The translations under genes and the position numbers were made by a program. Below the pieces are notes generated by a model that was given only the letters and a program-made list of their open reading frames with translations, was not told the origin of the DNA and searched no databases. From Cytophagaceae bacterium (GTDB lineage: Bacteria > Bacteroidota > Bacteroidia > Cytophagales > Spirosomataceae), in NCBI GenBank assembly GCA_027491195.1, contig JAIXWQ010000010.1:62001-126000 (forward strand): DNA of 64,000 bases. Reading direction: 5' to 3'. Within the stretch, counting starts at the first letter, position 1. Each line of letters starts with the position of its first letter. Shown here one piece after another: positions 18,424 to 27,384 of this stretch.

Positions 18424-19881
18424 ATGTCTGTACAATTAGCTGGAGGAATTCTTGCCCTCTATTTTGGCCTGCTATTAGCGATCTCTTATTTTACCTCTCG
18501 AGGCGCTGATACCCACGCATTTTTTACAGCTAATCGCGAGTCCCCTTGGTGGCTAGTGGCCTTTGGGATGATTGGAACGTCGATTTCGGGTTTGACTTTC
18601 ATTTCTGTACCGGGTGCCGTAGGCAAGACCTATTTCACGTATTACCAGGTGATTTTAGGTCATTCACTGGGTTATTTAACTATCGCCTTAGTGCTGATGC
18701 CGCTGTATTACCGATTGAATTTGATTTCAATCTATGGCTATCTAGAAAAACGCTTTGGTTTTTGGTCCTATAAAACGGGTTCTGCCTTCTTTTTATTATC
18801 GAGAACCATTGGTTCTGCGGCACGTCTTTATTTAGCGGTAAACGTCTTACAAATCGCCATCTTCGCCCCTATCGGCGTGCCATTTATTGTGACGGTATTT
18901 GTATCTATCTTCTTGATTTGGCTGTATACGCACCGTGGAGGGGTTAAAACGATTATTTGGACGGACACCTTACAGACCTTATTCCTTTTAGTTGCGCTCT
19001 TTATTACGATCGTTTTAGTAGGCCAAAAAATGGACATGAGCATCCCTGACATGATTCAACAAGTAAGTGCGAGCAAGTACTCTCACTTGTTTGAATGGGA
19101 TTGGAAGAACCCACATTTCTTTGGAAAAGACTTCCTTGCGGGGGTATTTATTGCCATTGTAATGACGGGATTAGATCAAGATTTAATGCAGAAAAACTTG
19201 ACCTGCAAGTCCATCGGTGAAGCGCAGAAAAACATGTTCTGGTTCTACTGGGTGCTGTTATTTATCAATATCTTGTTCCTTTCTTTAGGCGCTTTATTGT
19301 ATTTGTATACCGCTTCTAAAGGCATTGCTGTTCCTACGAAAACGGATGAATTATATCCGATGCTGGCTTTAGGTGGAGAATTCGGAACTTTAGCAGCTGT
19401 CACCTTCTTATTAGGTATTATTGCAGCTTCTTATGCGAGTTCAGATTCTGCCTTAACTGCTTTGACAACCTCTTTCTGCATTGATTTCTTGAGTATCGAG
19501 AAGTTCAAAGAGAAAAAACAGAATAAAATGAAGCACTGGGTCCACATCGGGTTCTCTGCCTTATTTTTCGTCGTAATTGGCTTGTTTCACCTCTTCAATA
19601 CTTCTGAATTGATTGCAGCTGTGTTTAACCTCGCTGGTTATACCTATGGCCCCTTATTAGGCTTGTTCTCCTTCGGTTTATTCACAAAATATGCCATCCG
19701 GGATAAGTGGGTACCTATCGTATGCGTTCTATCACCGATTATCACGTTTGTGTTAGAATCTCAGGCACAGGGCTTATTTGGCGGATTTGGATTCGCTAAA
19801 TTAATCTTAAACGGGGTGATTTGCTTTGTACTATTGTGGATCATCCGAGATAAGAACTCAGAATCGGTACACATTGCGTAG
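18424..19881 (+). CDS. Sodium:solute symporter (SSS family)
   Basis: The 485-residue protein has about 13 hydrophobic segments and the SSS signature: ESPWWLVAFGMIGTSISGLTFISVPG, IAIVMTGLDQDLMQKNL and YASSDSALTALTTSFCIDF. It should couple substrate uptake to the sodium gradient across the inner membrane. It resembles the SGLT-like branch of Bacteroidota, where substrates include sugars, sialic acid or amino acids; none can be assigned here. The 3' end overlaps the convergent porin gene by 24 bases. Confidence 0.9.
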   Translation: MSVQLAGGILALYFGLLLAISYFTSRGADTHAFFTANRESPWWLVAFGMIGTSISGLTFISVPGAVGKTYFTYYQVILGHSLGYLTIALVLMPLYYRLNLISIYGYLEKRFGFWSYKTGSAFFLLSRTIGSAARLYLAVNVLQIAIFAPIGVPFIVTVFVSIFLIWLYTHRGGVKTIIWTDTLQTLFLLVALFITIVLVGQKMDMSIPDMIQQVSASKYSHLFEWDWKNPHFFGKDFLAGVFIAIVMTGLDQDLMQKNLTCKSIGEAQKNMFWFYWVLLFINILFLSLGALLYLYTASKGIAVPTKTDELYPMLALGGEFGTLAAVTFLLGIIAASYASSDSALTALTTSFCIDFLSIEKFKEKKQNKMKHWVHIGFSALFFVVIGLFHLFNTSELIAAVFNLAGYTYGPLLGLFSFGLFTKYAIRDKWVPIVCVLSPIITFVLESQAQGLFGGFGFAKLILNGVICFVLLWIIRDKNSESVHIA

Positions 19882-21234
19882 AGCGTAATAGTGTACGTTT
19901 TGACCTGAACCACTCTCTTGCAAATAGCTTCCTGCAGCGCAATATCCTAGCTCCAGTTGAAAACTGAAATGTTTAGTTGGAAAATATTGCGCATCTAAGG
20001 CATAGATATTGCAAATGGGTTGGGCTACGCTTGATTGGTTTTTCCCTAAAATAGGACGTGCAGGAGTCATATTGGGCGTAAATATGCCATCTTCGGTGCT
20101 CTGACGACTAACAAATGACGCTCTTCCTGTCACTAACCAATGTTTCAAATCTTGGTAACGAATGTAGGGACTAAAGTTCCAGGTATTGGTGATGTTTAAG
20201 GCAACGGTTTGACCAAAAGGCGGGCGCGCAAACAAGGTATTAAAAGTATTCAACTGGCGATCCTTGTTTGATTTATCTCCAGGCACATAATTACCCGAAA
20301 ATCCTACATAGAATGCCTTTTTAAGGGCCACATTAAAATCCCAAACACCCATAAAAGCATCTATGGCTAAATCTCTAAATTCACCTGATTGATGCGCAAT
20401 TTCGATGTCATAATTCACCGGACCTATACCTGAGAATGCCCTAAATCCGAGCGTATGTCTTTTTTCTAATCCTTTTTTAAATAAATACTCTCGCAAATCA
20501 CTTTCGAAATAAAGGTAATAAGGTTCCAGAAAATGTCGTTTTTGGTAGCGGTAATTCCCATAAAAACCACCTAAAATTTCATCGGTAGGCCCATCATCAA
20601 ATACCCCCGGTTTTATCTTGATCGGGTGAGAAACGAAGGCATCCCATTGCAGGTTTTTTCTTTGGTACTTTAGGTTCACCCCATAGTAGGGTGTTCGCGT
20701 ATTAGGACCCTCTCTAGTCGCGATAAATCGCTCTAAACCAAAGGAGTACTCTTGTTTACCTACTCTTAATTTTAAGCTATTTGAAAGGGGAATATCCACC
20801 AAAAACTGATGCAGTGATAATAAATCTTGATCAAGTTGACCCGTTAATGGATTTGGGTTCCAAAAACGAGCCGTATTATTCAATTGTGCAAAAACTCTGA
20901 TGCGGTGCGGCAATTCAACATTCGCATGTAACATCACGCGATGCATCAACTGATAAGGGCTTTTTGTTACAAAATCCGCTGGAACCTCACCAAAGTTGAA
21001 ATGCGTGTAGGATTGATACTGTTCTCGCCATTCTCCACCAAAACTGATTCGTGAATGACCAACAAAAGGTATTTCTTTTAAATAATCGATCTTTTCTTTC
21101 TTTAAGCTATCTGCCATTAATACCGAAAAATCATCATCGAACCGTAATCGAGCGATTTGCTGAGCAGAAAGTGTGAAAGAAAAAAGAAGTAGGAATAGAA
21201 AAACTCTCAAGTGAACAATAAATCTGTAGCACAA
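19858..21234 (-). CDS. Alginate-export family outer-membrane porin
   Basis: The 458-residue protein has an N-terminal signal (VFLFLLLFSFTLSAQQ) and a beta-barrel pattern ending in an aromatic residue (ALRNVYRF). The segments RISFGGEWREQYQSYTHFNFG, RIRVFAQLNNTARF and LRVGKQEYSFGLERFIATREGPNTR match the AlgE-like PF13372 family. Members form anion-selective outer-membrane channels. No alginate synthesis genes are present, so alginate itself is unlikely to be the substrate. Start uncertain: only TTG codons fit, at 21234 or about eight codons later just before the hydrophobic core. Confidence 0.8.
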   Translation of the reverse strand: MCYRFIVHLRVFLFLLLFSFTLSAQQIARLRFDDDFSVLMADSLKKEKIDYLKEIPFVGHSRISFGGEWREQYQSYTHFNFGEVPADFVTKSPYQLMHRVMLHANVELPHRIRVFAQLNNTARFWNPNPLTGQLDQDLLSLHQFLVDIPLSNSLKLRVGKQEYSFGLERFIATREGPNTRTPYYGVNLKYQRKNLQWDAFVSHPIKIKPGVFDDGPTDEILGGFYGNYRYQKRHFLEPYYLYFESDLREYLFKKGLEKRHTLGFRAFSGIGPVNYDIEIAHQSGEFRDLAIDAFMGVWDFNVALKKAFYVGFSGNYVPGDKSNKDRQLNTFNTLFARPPFGQTVALNITNTWNFSPYIRYQDLKHWLVTGRASFVSRQSTEDGIFTPNMTPARPILGKNQSSVAQPICNIYALDAQYFPTKHFSFQLELGYCAAGSYLQESGSGQNVHYYALRNVYRF

Positions 21235-21248
21235 ATGAAACCATTATT

Positions 21249-21308
21249 AAACAAAAAAACCACACGTCCTGTGTGGTTTTTTGCCTACCGATTAATCCCG
21301 TACGGGAA
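21249..21308. repeat. Degenerate copy of the tRNA-Glu 3' end and terminator
   Basis: These 60 bases match 23740-23799 at 54 positions without gaps. The match covers the whole hairpin terminator plus the last part of the tRNA-Glu gene (CCGTACGGGAA of the T arm and acceptor); five of the six mismatches cluster at the tRNA 3' end. Together with the intact copy it brackets the AT-rich islet, as attachment-site duplications do. Confidence 0.8.
21253..21282 (-). terminator. Intrinsic terminator (duplicated copy)
   Basis: The stem ACCACAC / GTGTGGT with a 5-base loop is flanked by A7 on one side and T6 on the other, so it can work in both directions. It lies downstream of the lipoprotein gene on the minus strand and should end the protease-lipoprotein transcript before the porin gene. 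Confidence 0.75.
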
Positions 21309-21415
21309 ATGGAATCAGTTCGTCAATTTCCCAATCCGAACAAAAATGATTCCAGGTTAAACTACTTTAGTTTTTAAAATCAACTTTAATAATAATTTAG
21401 AACAAATCGAATAAT

Positions 21416-21856
21416 TCAATTCTTTCTTTTAATTGCATTTAAAGTCTTAAAACTATTTGACACAGAATCAAAACCACCCCATAATTCAAAATATGTACCA
21501 GCATTTGGGGTGCGTATATGACCTACTTGAATATTGGAACTGTTGTATAAATAAAAAAAAACACTATCCACCAGCCAAGGTGATCTCTTAGGAAGTATTT
21601 TAATGTTTTTGTAAACTCGGTTACTTAAAATTAAATCGTTTGGGTAATTTGCTAAAACTCTAATATCTACGATAGAATCATTTTTATAGATTATTTTCAT
21701 CCTTTTACCAATATCATAGTCACAACAAGTAACATCATATTCTCCTAAAATATTGCTAATCGGCGATGGATTGACGTCCTGCTTTTCACAAGAAAGTATT
21801 GTAAAAAATAGTAAAAACACGCTAGCGAACATAAAGGAGATGGGAGATTTCATCAT
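21416..21856 (-). CDS. Small lipoprotein of unknown function
   Basis: The 146-residue protein starts with a lipoprotein signal (MMKSPISFMFASVFLLFFTILSC, lipobox ILSC, cysteine at 23). The mature part has short strands (ILGEYDVTCCDYDIGKRMKI, DSIVDIRVLANYPNDL, GTYFELWGGFD) that resemble a small lipocalin-like barrel (inference). Two adjacent cysteines (TCCDY) are notable. It begins 3 bases after the secreted trypsin-like protease on the same strand, in a visibly AT-richer region. A role in restraining or anchoring the protease is possible but unproven. No named family recognised. Confidence 0.65.
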   Translation of the reverse strand: MMKSPISFMFASVFLLFFTILSCEKQDVNPSPISNILGEYDVTCCDYDIGKRMKIIYKNDSIVDIRVLANYPNDLILSNRVYKNIKILPKRSPWLVDSVFFYLYNSSNIQVGHIRTPNAGTYFELWGGFDSVSNSFKTLNAIKRKN

Positions 21857-21859
21857 GGA

Positions 21860-23473
21860 TTAGTTAAGAAGAATTCTAATTTTTTCTACTTGATTATCTT
21901 TTTTAGACCCAAAACCCATATGAAGATAATATATTCCACGAGGCAAATCAGCGACATCTAAATCAATTTTCTTCAGATCAAACGCATGTGCCGGATCCAA
22001 TAAAATGTCCTTTTTCTTTTGTTTCAAATCTAATGTTCTACGAGACTTATTTTTTTCGTCATAAAGCTCAATGTTATCAGGTATGCTTTCAGTTTGAAGT
22101 GGAGAATCCAAAAGTATAGAAAGTGTTGTTTGCGTCGGATTGGCCGCAATTCGATAACCACAATTGTTCACATTGACTATTATGCTCTTTCCTATGCTGC
22201 ATGTTCCATTATAAGCATAAACTGTTAAATAATAACTTCCTGTATTATTCGTTCCAAAACAAATTCGATCGTTAGGAACATTTAATGTATTCGTATTTAA
22301 AAAAGATCCATAAGTAGGCCACCCTGAATATGAAAAATTTGTTGCCGTTGGAGTCCCAGTGCCAGTTGAGGCAGACATGCAATACCCAATCGTTTTACAA
22401 ATTGATGTTGAGTTATAATTAATATTAAAAGTACCATCTGTAGTTAAAAATACATTTTCAGGACTTCCGACCCAAATTGGTTTTGAATTTATTGAAAAAA
22501 TTGTTCCATCAGGTAATGTTACATTTAAAGTTACTATTCCCCATCCTTTATTTGATCCATTATTTGAAGTTGTAAAACTAAGTCCACTACCAGAGATAGT
22601 AGTAAACAAATTTGCTGGACTTGCCGACCAATTAAACGTAACTCCATCTGGCAGAAATGCTAAATTTGTAAAAGTTGTATTTCCACAAATTTTTTCTATT
22701 CCACTATTTAAATGAATCGTTTCTATTATCCATTGCAAATACTCTGAGATCTTTGTGTACTTCCCGCCTTGACCACAACCAGCTTGAGCATCACCGAACA
22801 AATTGCTACTTACAATTCCAATTGCTCGAGTAGAGGTATTACCTGGTGAACTTAAATTCGTTAATGGACCACCACTATCTCCATTACATGCATCATTAGT
22901 ATTTGGACCTGAAGCATAAATTTTCTTTTCACTTGTTGAACTAGTATTGGATAATAAGTTAACATTTGTAGAAAGTAAAACTTGCGATAAATTACCTGAA
23001 TTTGTGAATCCCATTCCATATACATATCCATTTTGACCACTTTCCCACATTGAAAAATTAATTGAACTTGCTAGCTTGATAGGTGCAACAGTTGAACTAT
23101 ATGTTATAGGTTGAGCTAACTGAATTAATCCAATATCATTAGATGGATTTGGTGTATTAGAAAATGATATTGGAGTTATTGAAGTTTTAACATTTAGAGG
23201 AAGAGGCAAATTATTTCTATTATTAGCTCCTACATAAACTGGTGAATATCCTGCAGTATGACCAGCTGTTAAAATCCATTTATCAGCTATAATCATTCCT
23301 CCACCAGGATTACTTGAATTTCCTAATAGTGTATAAAATGGCGCTGTAGATTGAATACCATTATATATAGTTTTACTAATGCGAGGAATATTTTCATTAT
23401 CTATTAGTTTATTAGCTGAAAAGGATAATAAATTAAAAAATAATAGAATCAGAGTTAGTAAAATGTTTTTCAT
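21860..23473 (-). CDS. Secreted trypsin-like serine protease with type IX sorting domain
   Basis: The 537-residue protein has a signal peptide (about 1-20) and a chymotrypsin-fold protease at about 35-255 with His72 (ILTAGHTAG), Asp113 (NDIGLIQL) and Ser200 (CNGDSGGPL), so the catalytic triad is complete. Residues about 260-435 form beta-rich Ig/PKD-like segments (LPDGVTFNWSASP). The last about 95 residues (AANPTQTTLSI, then DLPRGIYYLHMGFGSKKDNQVEKIRIL) match a type A C-terminal sorting domain used by the Bacteroidota type IX secretion system, so it should be exported across the outer membrane. Base composition is clearly AT-richer than its neighbours and it lies in the tRNA-Glu-bounded islet. 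Confidence 0.88.
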   Translation of the reverse strand: MKNILLTLILLFFNLLSFSANKLIDNENIPRISKTIYNGIQSTAPFYTLLGNSSNPGGGMIIADKWILTAGHTAGYSPVYVGANNRNNLPLPLNVKTSITPISFSNTPNPSNDIGLIQLAQPITYSSTVAPIKLASSINFSMWESGQNGYVYGMGFTNSGNLSQVLLSTNVNLLSNTSSTSEKKIYASGPNTNDACNGDSGGPLTNLSSPGNTSTRAIGIVSSNLFGDAQAGCGQGGKYTKISEYLQWIIETIHLNSGIEKICGNTTFTNLAFLPDGVTFNWSASPANLFTTISGSGLSFTTSNNGSNKGWGIVTLNVTLPDGTIFSINSKPIWVGSPENVFLTTDGTFNINYNSTSICKTIGYCMSASTGTGTPTATNFSYSGWPTYGSFLNTNTLNVPNDRICFGTNNTGSYYLTVYAYNGTCSIGKSIIVNVNNCGYRIAANPTQTTLSILLDSPLQTESIPDNIELYDEKNKSRRTLDLKQKKKDILLDPAHAFDLKKIDLDVADLPRGIYYLHMGFGSKKDNQVEKIRILLN

Positions 23474-23739
23474 TTCAGAAAAGTAAGATTCAAACTATTT
23501 ATTTTACAATGTAGCATATTTAAATTAAAAATAATCATGATATAATGCAAAATAACATATTTGTACTTCATTCACATATGCGGCATTAATAATTAATTTT
23601 AATTAAAATTCTTTACACTTTATTGCTCACCTTAAACAGACTAGATTAAATTTCAAAAAGAGTTTAGCCTAAAACTTTCGGTGGATAAGAACAAAAGAAG
23701 AATGAGAATGATATAGTTCAAATCAACAGATTTCCCGAA
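23474..23739. other. Gene-free AT-rich interval upstream of the protease gene
   Basis: These 266 bases hold no credible ORF. There is one perfect 16-base AT-only palindrome at 23595-23610 (AATTTTAATTAAAATT). The promoter of the protease gene should be here, but I see no clean TTG-N19-TAnnTTTG match on the minus strand. The interval ends at the tRNA-Glu terminator. Confidence 0.6.
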
Positions 23740-23743
23740 AAAC

Positions 23744-23773
23744 AAAAAAACCACACGTCTTGTGTGGTTTTTT
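23744..23773 (-). terminator. Intrinsic terminator of tRNA-Glu
   Basis: The stem ACCACAC / GTGTGGT has a 5-base loop and is flanked by an A7 run and a T6 run. On the minus strand the T tract directly follows the stem, 12 bases after the tRNA 3' end. The same hairpin recurs at 21253-21282. Confidence 0.88.
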
Positions 23774-23784
23774 GCCTACCGAAG

Positions 23785-23856
23785 TAGTCCGTACGGGAAT
23801 CGAACCCGTGTTTCATCCGTGAAAGGGACGTGTCCTAACCCCTAGACGAACGGACC
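23785..23856 (-). tRNA. tRNA-Glu (anticodon TTC)
   Basis: On the minus strand the gene folds as a full cloverleaf. The acceptor is GGTCCGT paired with ACGGACT, the D arm carries TCTAGGGGTTAGGAC, the anticodon stem CGTCC / GGATG encloses loop CTTTCAC with anticodon TTC, and the T arm is ACGGGTTCGATTCCCGT. The 3' CCA is not encoded. It is followed by a terminator and preceded by a strong promoter. Its 3' end is partly duplicated at 21298-21308. Confidence 0.96.
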
Positions 23857-23875
23857 ATTATTTATTTTGGTGGCA

Positions 23876-23905
23876 CAAAGGTAGGCTTTTCCCTTTTATA
23901 TTCAA
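23876..23905 (-). promoter_or_regulatory. Promoter of tRNA-Glu
   Basis: Read on the minus strand: TTG, 19 bases, TACCTTTG. This is an exact match to the Bacteroidota primary sigma pattern (-33 TTG, -7 TAnnTTTG), with the box ending 20 bases before the tRNA 5' end. Confidence 0.75.
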
Positions 23906-23984
23906 AACTACCAGCCAAAAAAAGACTAATTATTTTCTAATTTATTTTCGCTATTTTAGCCTAAACATTGAAGCAGAACCCCTT

Positions 23985-25883
23985 ATGGCGAACGTACAAC
24001 CCTATTCTAGACTTACTGATTTCGACATTGCCCTTTTCTTAAATGGCAAACATACAAGACTTTATGAGAAATTAGGGGCCTTCGAAATTGAACATGAGGG
24101 AGTCGTTGGAACATTTTTTGCAGTTTGGGCTCCTAACGCTAGAAATGTTTTTGTAACCGGAAATTTTAATTTCTGGGATCATCATTCTCACCCTTTATTC
24201 CCGCGTTGGGACTCCTCCGGTATTTGGGAAGGCTTCATTCCAGGTGTTAGAACAGGGGAAACCTATAAATATGGGATAGAAACGGAAGGTGGGGAATATT
24301 TGGAGAAATTAGACCCCATGGGCTTGTATTGCGAAGCCCCACCTAAGACAGCCAGTATTGTTTGGAATACCTATAAAGAGTGGAAGGATACGAAATGGCA
24401 GGAAATTAGAGGGGCTAAGAATGCCTTGAATGCACCTATGTCTATCTATGAGGTACATTTAGCCTCTTGGATGAAGACCTTGGAAAATGATTACCTAAGC
24501 TATGACGATTTAGCTGTAAAGCTGGTGAATTACGTGAAAGAGATGGGCTTCACGCACGTGGAATTTATGCCCGTAATGGAATACCCTTATGACCCATCTT
24601 GGGGTTACCAGATCACTGGATATTTTGCCCCAACGGCCCGTTTTGGTGACCCTCAAGGCTTTATGCGCTTAGTGGAAGCCTTTCACCAGGAAGAAATTGG
24701 GGTGATTTTAGACTGGGTTCCCTCCCACTTCCCTGGTGATGCACACGGTTTATTTAATTTCGATGGCGGCAGTGCATATGAGCATCCCGATCCCAAAAGA
24801 GGCTATCACCCAGATTGGAAATCCTATATCTTCGATTACGGAAAAAATGAAGTTCGGTCCTTCTTGTTATCTAACGCCTTTTTCTGGTGTGATCGCTACC
24901 ATGTCGATGGTTTGCGCGTGGATGCAGTGGCCTCGATGCTTTATTTAGATTATTCGAGAAATGACGGCGAATGGGAGCCTAACCAGTTTGGGGGTAACCA
25001 TAACCTCGAGGTTATTTCCTTCTTACAGGACTTGAATAGCCATATTTATGCCGAATTCCCGCATATTCAGATGATTGCTGAAGAGTCTACTAGTTTCCCT
25101 GGGGTGACGAAGCCGGTGTTTATGGGAGGTTTAGGTTTTGGCCAAAAATGGATGATGGGCTGGATGAATGACACCCTTCGTTTCTTCCAAAAAGACCCCA
25201 TTTATCGTCAGCATCACCTCAATGAGTTAACTTTCTCGCTTATCTATGCCTTTACAGAGAACTTCTGCCTACCTCTTTCGCATGACGAAGTGGTCTACGG
25301 AAAAGGTTCTTTATTGAATAAAATGCCGGGCGATGATTGGCAAAAATTCGCGAATCTACGCTTATTATTAGCGGAGCAATTCACCCATCCAGGTTCTCAT
25401 TTATTATTTATGGGTGCAGAATTTGGCCAAAGAGAAGAATGGAACCACACCCAAAGCCTCGACTGGCATCTAACGGAACATCATTCCCACAAAGGCATTC
25501 AGGAGACCGTTAAAGCATTAAATAACTTATATCGCTCAGAACCAGCTTTCTATAGCAAGCAATTCGATCACGATGGTTTTGAGTGGATTGAGTCAAATGA
25601 CCAAGGCAATTCGGTGATTTCTTACGTCCGAAAGGGAGAAACAGCGAAGCAGCAAGTCATTGTGATCTTGAATTTAACCCCTGCCCCTAGAGATGGGTAC
25701 CGGATAGGAGTTCCACTCCCTGGTGTTTGGAAGACGGTTTTTAATTCAGACAAAGCCGAATTTGGTGGAAGCAATTACCCAGTTTCAGGGGCTACTATGA
25801 CGGAAGAAATCAATTGGCAAGGAAAAGCGTTCTCGATCGCCATCAACCTCCCTCCTCTTTCAGCGCTTATTTTGAAGGCTTAA
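23985..25883 (+). CDS. glgB: 1,4-alpha-glucan branching enzyme
   Basis: The 632-residue GH13 enzyme forms alpha-1,6 branches in glycogen. An N-terminal CBM48 module (WAPNARNVFVTGNFNFWD) precedes the catalytic barrel. YDPSWGYQITGYFAPTARFG and DWVPSHFPGDAHGL are followed by the nucleophile Asp in GLRVDAVASML, the acid Glu in MIAEESTSFPG and LSHDEVVYGKGS. The length is typical of Bacteroidota GlgB. It stands alone, downstream of and divergent from tRNA-Glu, with no other glycogen gene beside it. Confidence 0.96.
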   Translation: MANVQPYSRLTDFDIALFLNGKHTRLYEKLGAFEIEHEGVVGTFFAVWAPNARNVFVTGNFNFWDHHSHPLFPRWDSSGIWEGFIPGVRTGETYKYGIETEGGEYLEKLDPMGLYCEAPPKTASIVWNTYKEWKDTKWQEIRGAKNALNAPMSIYEVHLASWMKTLENDYLSYDDLAVKLVNYVKEMGFTHVEFMPVMEYPYDPSWGYQITGYFAPTARFGDPQGFMRLVEAFHQEEIGVILDWVPSHFPGDAHGLFNFDGGSAYEHPDPKRGYHPDWKSYIFDYGKNEVRSFLLSNAFFWCDRYHVDGLRVDAVASMLYLDYSRNDGEWEPNQFGGNHNLEVISFLQDLNSHIYAEFPHIQMIAEESTSFPGVTKPVFMGGLGFGQKWMMGWMNDTLRFFQKDPIYRQHHLNELTFSLIYAFTENFCLPLSHDEVVYGKGSLLNKMPGDDWQKFANLRLLLAEQFTHPGSHLLFMGAEFGQREEWNHTQSLDWHLTEHHSHKGIQETVKALNNLYRSEPAFYSKQFDHDGFEWIESNDQGNSVISYVRKGETAKQQVIVILNLTPAPRDGYRIGVPLPGVWKTVFNSDKAEFGGSNYPVSGATMTEEINWQGKAFSIAINLPPLSALILKA

Positions 25884-25903
25884 AATTCGAAATGGGTGGA
25901 AAC

Positions 25904-25936
25904 AATAAAGACTCAGAAAAATTCCGAGCCTTTATT
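25904..25936 (+). terminator. Possible terminator of glgB
   Basis: AATAAAG and CTTTATT form a 7-base stem with an inner CTC / GAG pairing, 20 bases after the glgB stop. The tail is only moderately T-rich, so the call is tentative. Confidence 0.4.
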
Positions 25937-26084
25937 CAATCCGCCTAAGTAGTATTTTTTATGACCTAAGTCATTCAAAATCTTCGTTTGTATGAAATGT
26001 AAAAATTGTACACAAAAATACTATTATATTTCAATTGCGGAAAAATATTTAGAGATTTTTTTATTATTCAGATAAAAAATAGCA

Positions 26085-26492
26085 CTATTTCCTCTTGTTG
26101 ATAATCTCCTCCATGTCAGAGAGTTCGACCTCCAGCGCTTTGGTAGATATCGTAATCTCCCAGGCACTCAGTCCTAAAGAGATACTCATACCCAATAATC
26201 CGATGCCAAAGAACCAACGAGCCACGAGTTGTTCGTTCATAAAGAGCAAAAACATGCAAATAACGCTTAGAATCAAACTAAAAATGGCGATAATCTGCAT
26301 ACGTTGAATCAACTTCATGCGTAAACGCAAATTATCAATCTGCATCCGAATCGAATCATCCGGATTTTGCTGAAACTTTTCGTGTAAACCGCGAATCAGT
26401 GAGGCCATGGACATAAATCGATTCGTAAAAGCGATCATCAACAAGGAAACGGTTGAGAACAATAAGGCTGGGGTTCCGATGCTTAATTCCAT
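26085..26492 (-). CDS. DUF2721 family membrane protein
   Basis: The 135-residue protein has three hydrophobic segments (about 7-25, 66-84 and 92-113). The central MASLIRGLHEKF and MQIDNLRLRMKLIQRMQ are typical of DUF2721, a small inner-membrane family without known function. It starts one base after the pyrF stop on the same strand, so it is co-transcribed with pyrF. Confidence 0.8.
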   Translation of the reverse strand: MELSIGTPALLFSTVSLLMIAFTNRFMSMASLIRGLHEKFQQNPDDSIRMQIDNLRLRMKLIQRMQIIAIFSLILSVICMFLLFMNEQLVARWFFGIGLLGMSISLGLSAWEITISTKALEVELSDMEEIINKRK

Positions 26493-26493
26493 G

Positions 26494-27318
26494 TTATTTA
26501 TAATATTGATCTAGTAGTTGATTCATTTCCTCTTGCACTTTTTTCGCCTCTCTCGCCGCAGAAACAGCCGTATCATCACCAGCATAGATAATTCCACGGG
26601 ATGAATTCACGAGAAGTCCTACGTTTTTATTCATGCCAAACTTCGCCACATCCGCTAAACTTCCCCCTTGGGCTCCTACTCCAGGAACTAAGAAGAAATT
26701 GTCAGGTGCAATTTCGCGTACTTTAGCAATATAATCAGTCCTGGTCGCTCCGATAACAAACATTAATTGACCCTCATTACCCCATTCCATGGATTTACGC
26801 ATTACATTTTCGTAAAAAGGTACCCCGTTTTCGTCTTTCATTTGTTGAAAATCGTTACTGCCGGGATTCGAAGTCAAAGCTAAAAGAATCACCCACTTAT
26901 CTTCAAACTGCAAAAAGGGAGTCACAGAATCTTCGCCCATGTAGGGTGCCACGGTAACCGAATCAAAATCAAACCCAGCATGCGTTGGATCGAAAAAGGT
27001 TTGGGCGTATTTAGAGGCTGTATTTCCGATATCACCTCGCTTCGCATCCGCAATGGAAAATACCTCCTTGGGCATGTATTCCATCGTTTTCTGCAAACTC
27101 TCCCAGCCAGCAGGCCCTAAAGCTTCATAAAACGCGATATTGGGTTTATAGGCTACCGTGTAGGGTAATGTAGCATCGATAACGGCCTTATTGAAGGCAA
27201 AAATCGGATCTTTTTCCGTCTTGAATCGACTCGGAATTAGCTTTATGTCCGTGTCCAGGCCTACGCACAGGAAGGATCTTTTTTGTTCAATTTGCTTAAT
27301 TAATTCCGCTGAATTCAT
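26494..27318 (-). CDS. pyrF: Orotidine 5'-phosphate decarboxylase (group 2)
   Basis: The 274-residue enzyme catalyses the last step of UMP synthesis. The diagnostic motif is SIADAKRGDIGNTASKYA, with the active-site Asp-x-Lys. RSFLCVGLDTD at the N-terminus and LVPGVGAQGG near the end are as in the long group 2 enzymes. ATG 27318 is chosen; the longer frame to 27402 adds 28 atypical residues and crosses the divergent rfbC promoter. pyrR and pyrB lie just beyond rfbC on the other strand. Confidence 0.94.
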   Translation of the reverse strand: MNSAELIKQIEQKRSFLCVGLDTDIKLIPSRFKTEKDPIFAFNKAVIDATLPYTVAYKPNIAFYEALGPAGWESLQKTMEYMPKEVFSIADAKRGDIGNTASKYAQTFFDPTHAGFDFDSVTVAPYMGEDSVTPFLQFEDKWVILLALTSNPGSNDFQQMKDENGVPFYENVMRKSMEWGNEGQLMFVIGATRTDYIAKVREIAPDNFFLVPGVGAQGGSLADVAKFGMNKNVGLLVNSSRGIIYAGDDTAVSAAREAKKVQEEMNQLLDQYYK

Positions 27319-27339
27319 GTGAAAGAAGGAAAATAGGAT

Positions 27340-27381
27340 TAATTTTGCCACAAATCTATCCCTTTCCCTGCCAAAAAACAA
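27340..27381. promoter_or_regulatory. Divergent promoter region of pyrF and rfbC
   Basis: TAATTTTG at 27340-27347 on the plus strand faces rfbC. TAGATTTG at 27351-27358 on the minus strand faces pyrF and has a TTG 20 bases upstream (27379-27381). Both fit TAnnTTTG; only the pyrF one has a recognisable -33 element. Confidence 0.45.
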
Positions 27382-27384
27382 TTT

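Noticed and set aside
21298-21360. Second complete tRNA gene beside the duplicated terminator
   Set aside because: Only about 11 bases of the tRNA 3' end are kept; no D arm, anticodon arm or 5' acceptor strand can be formed.
23595-23610. 16-base perfect palindrome as a regulator site
   Set aside because: It contains only A and T in a very AT-rich interval, so chance is a fair explanation; no promoter is aligned with it.
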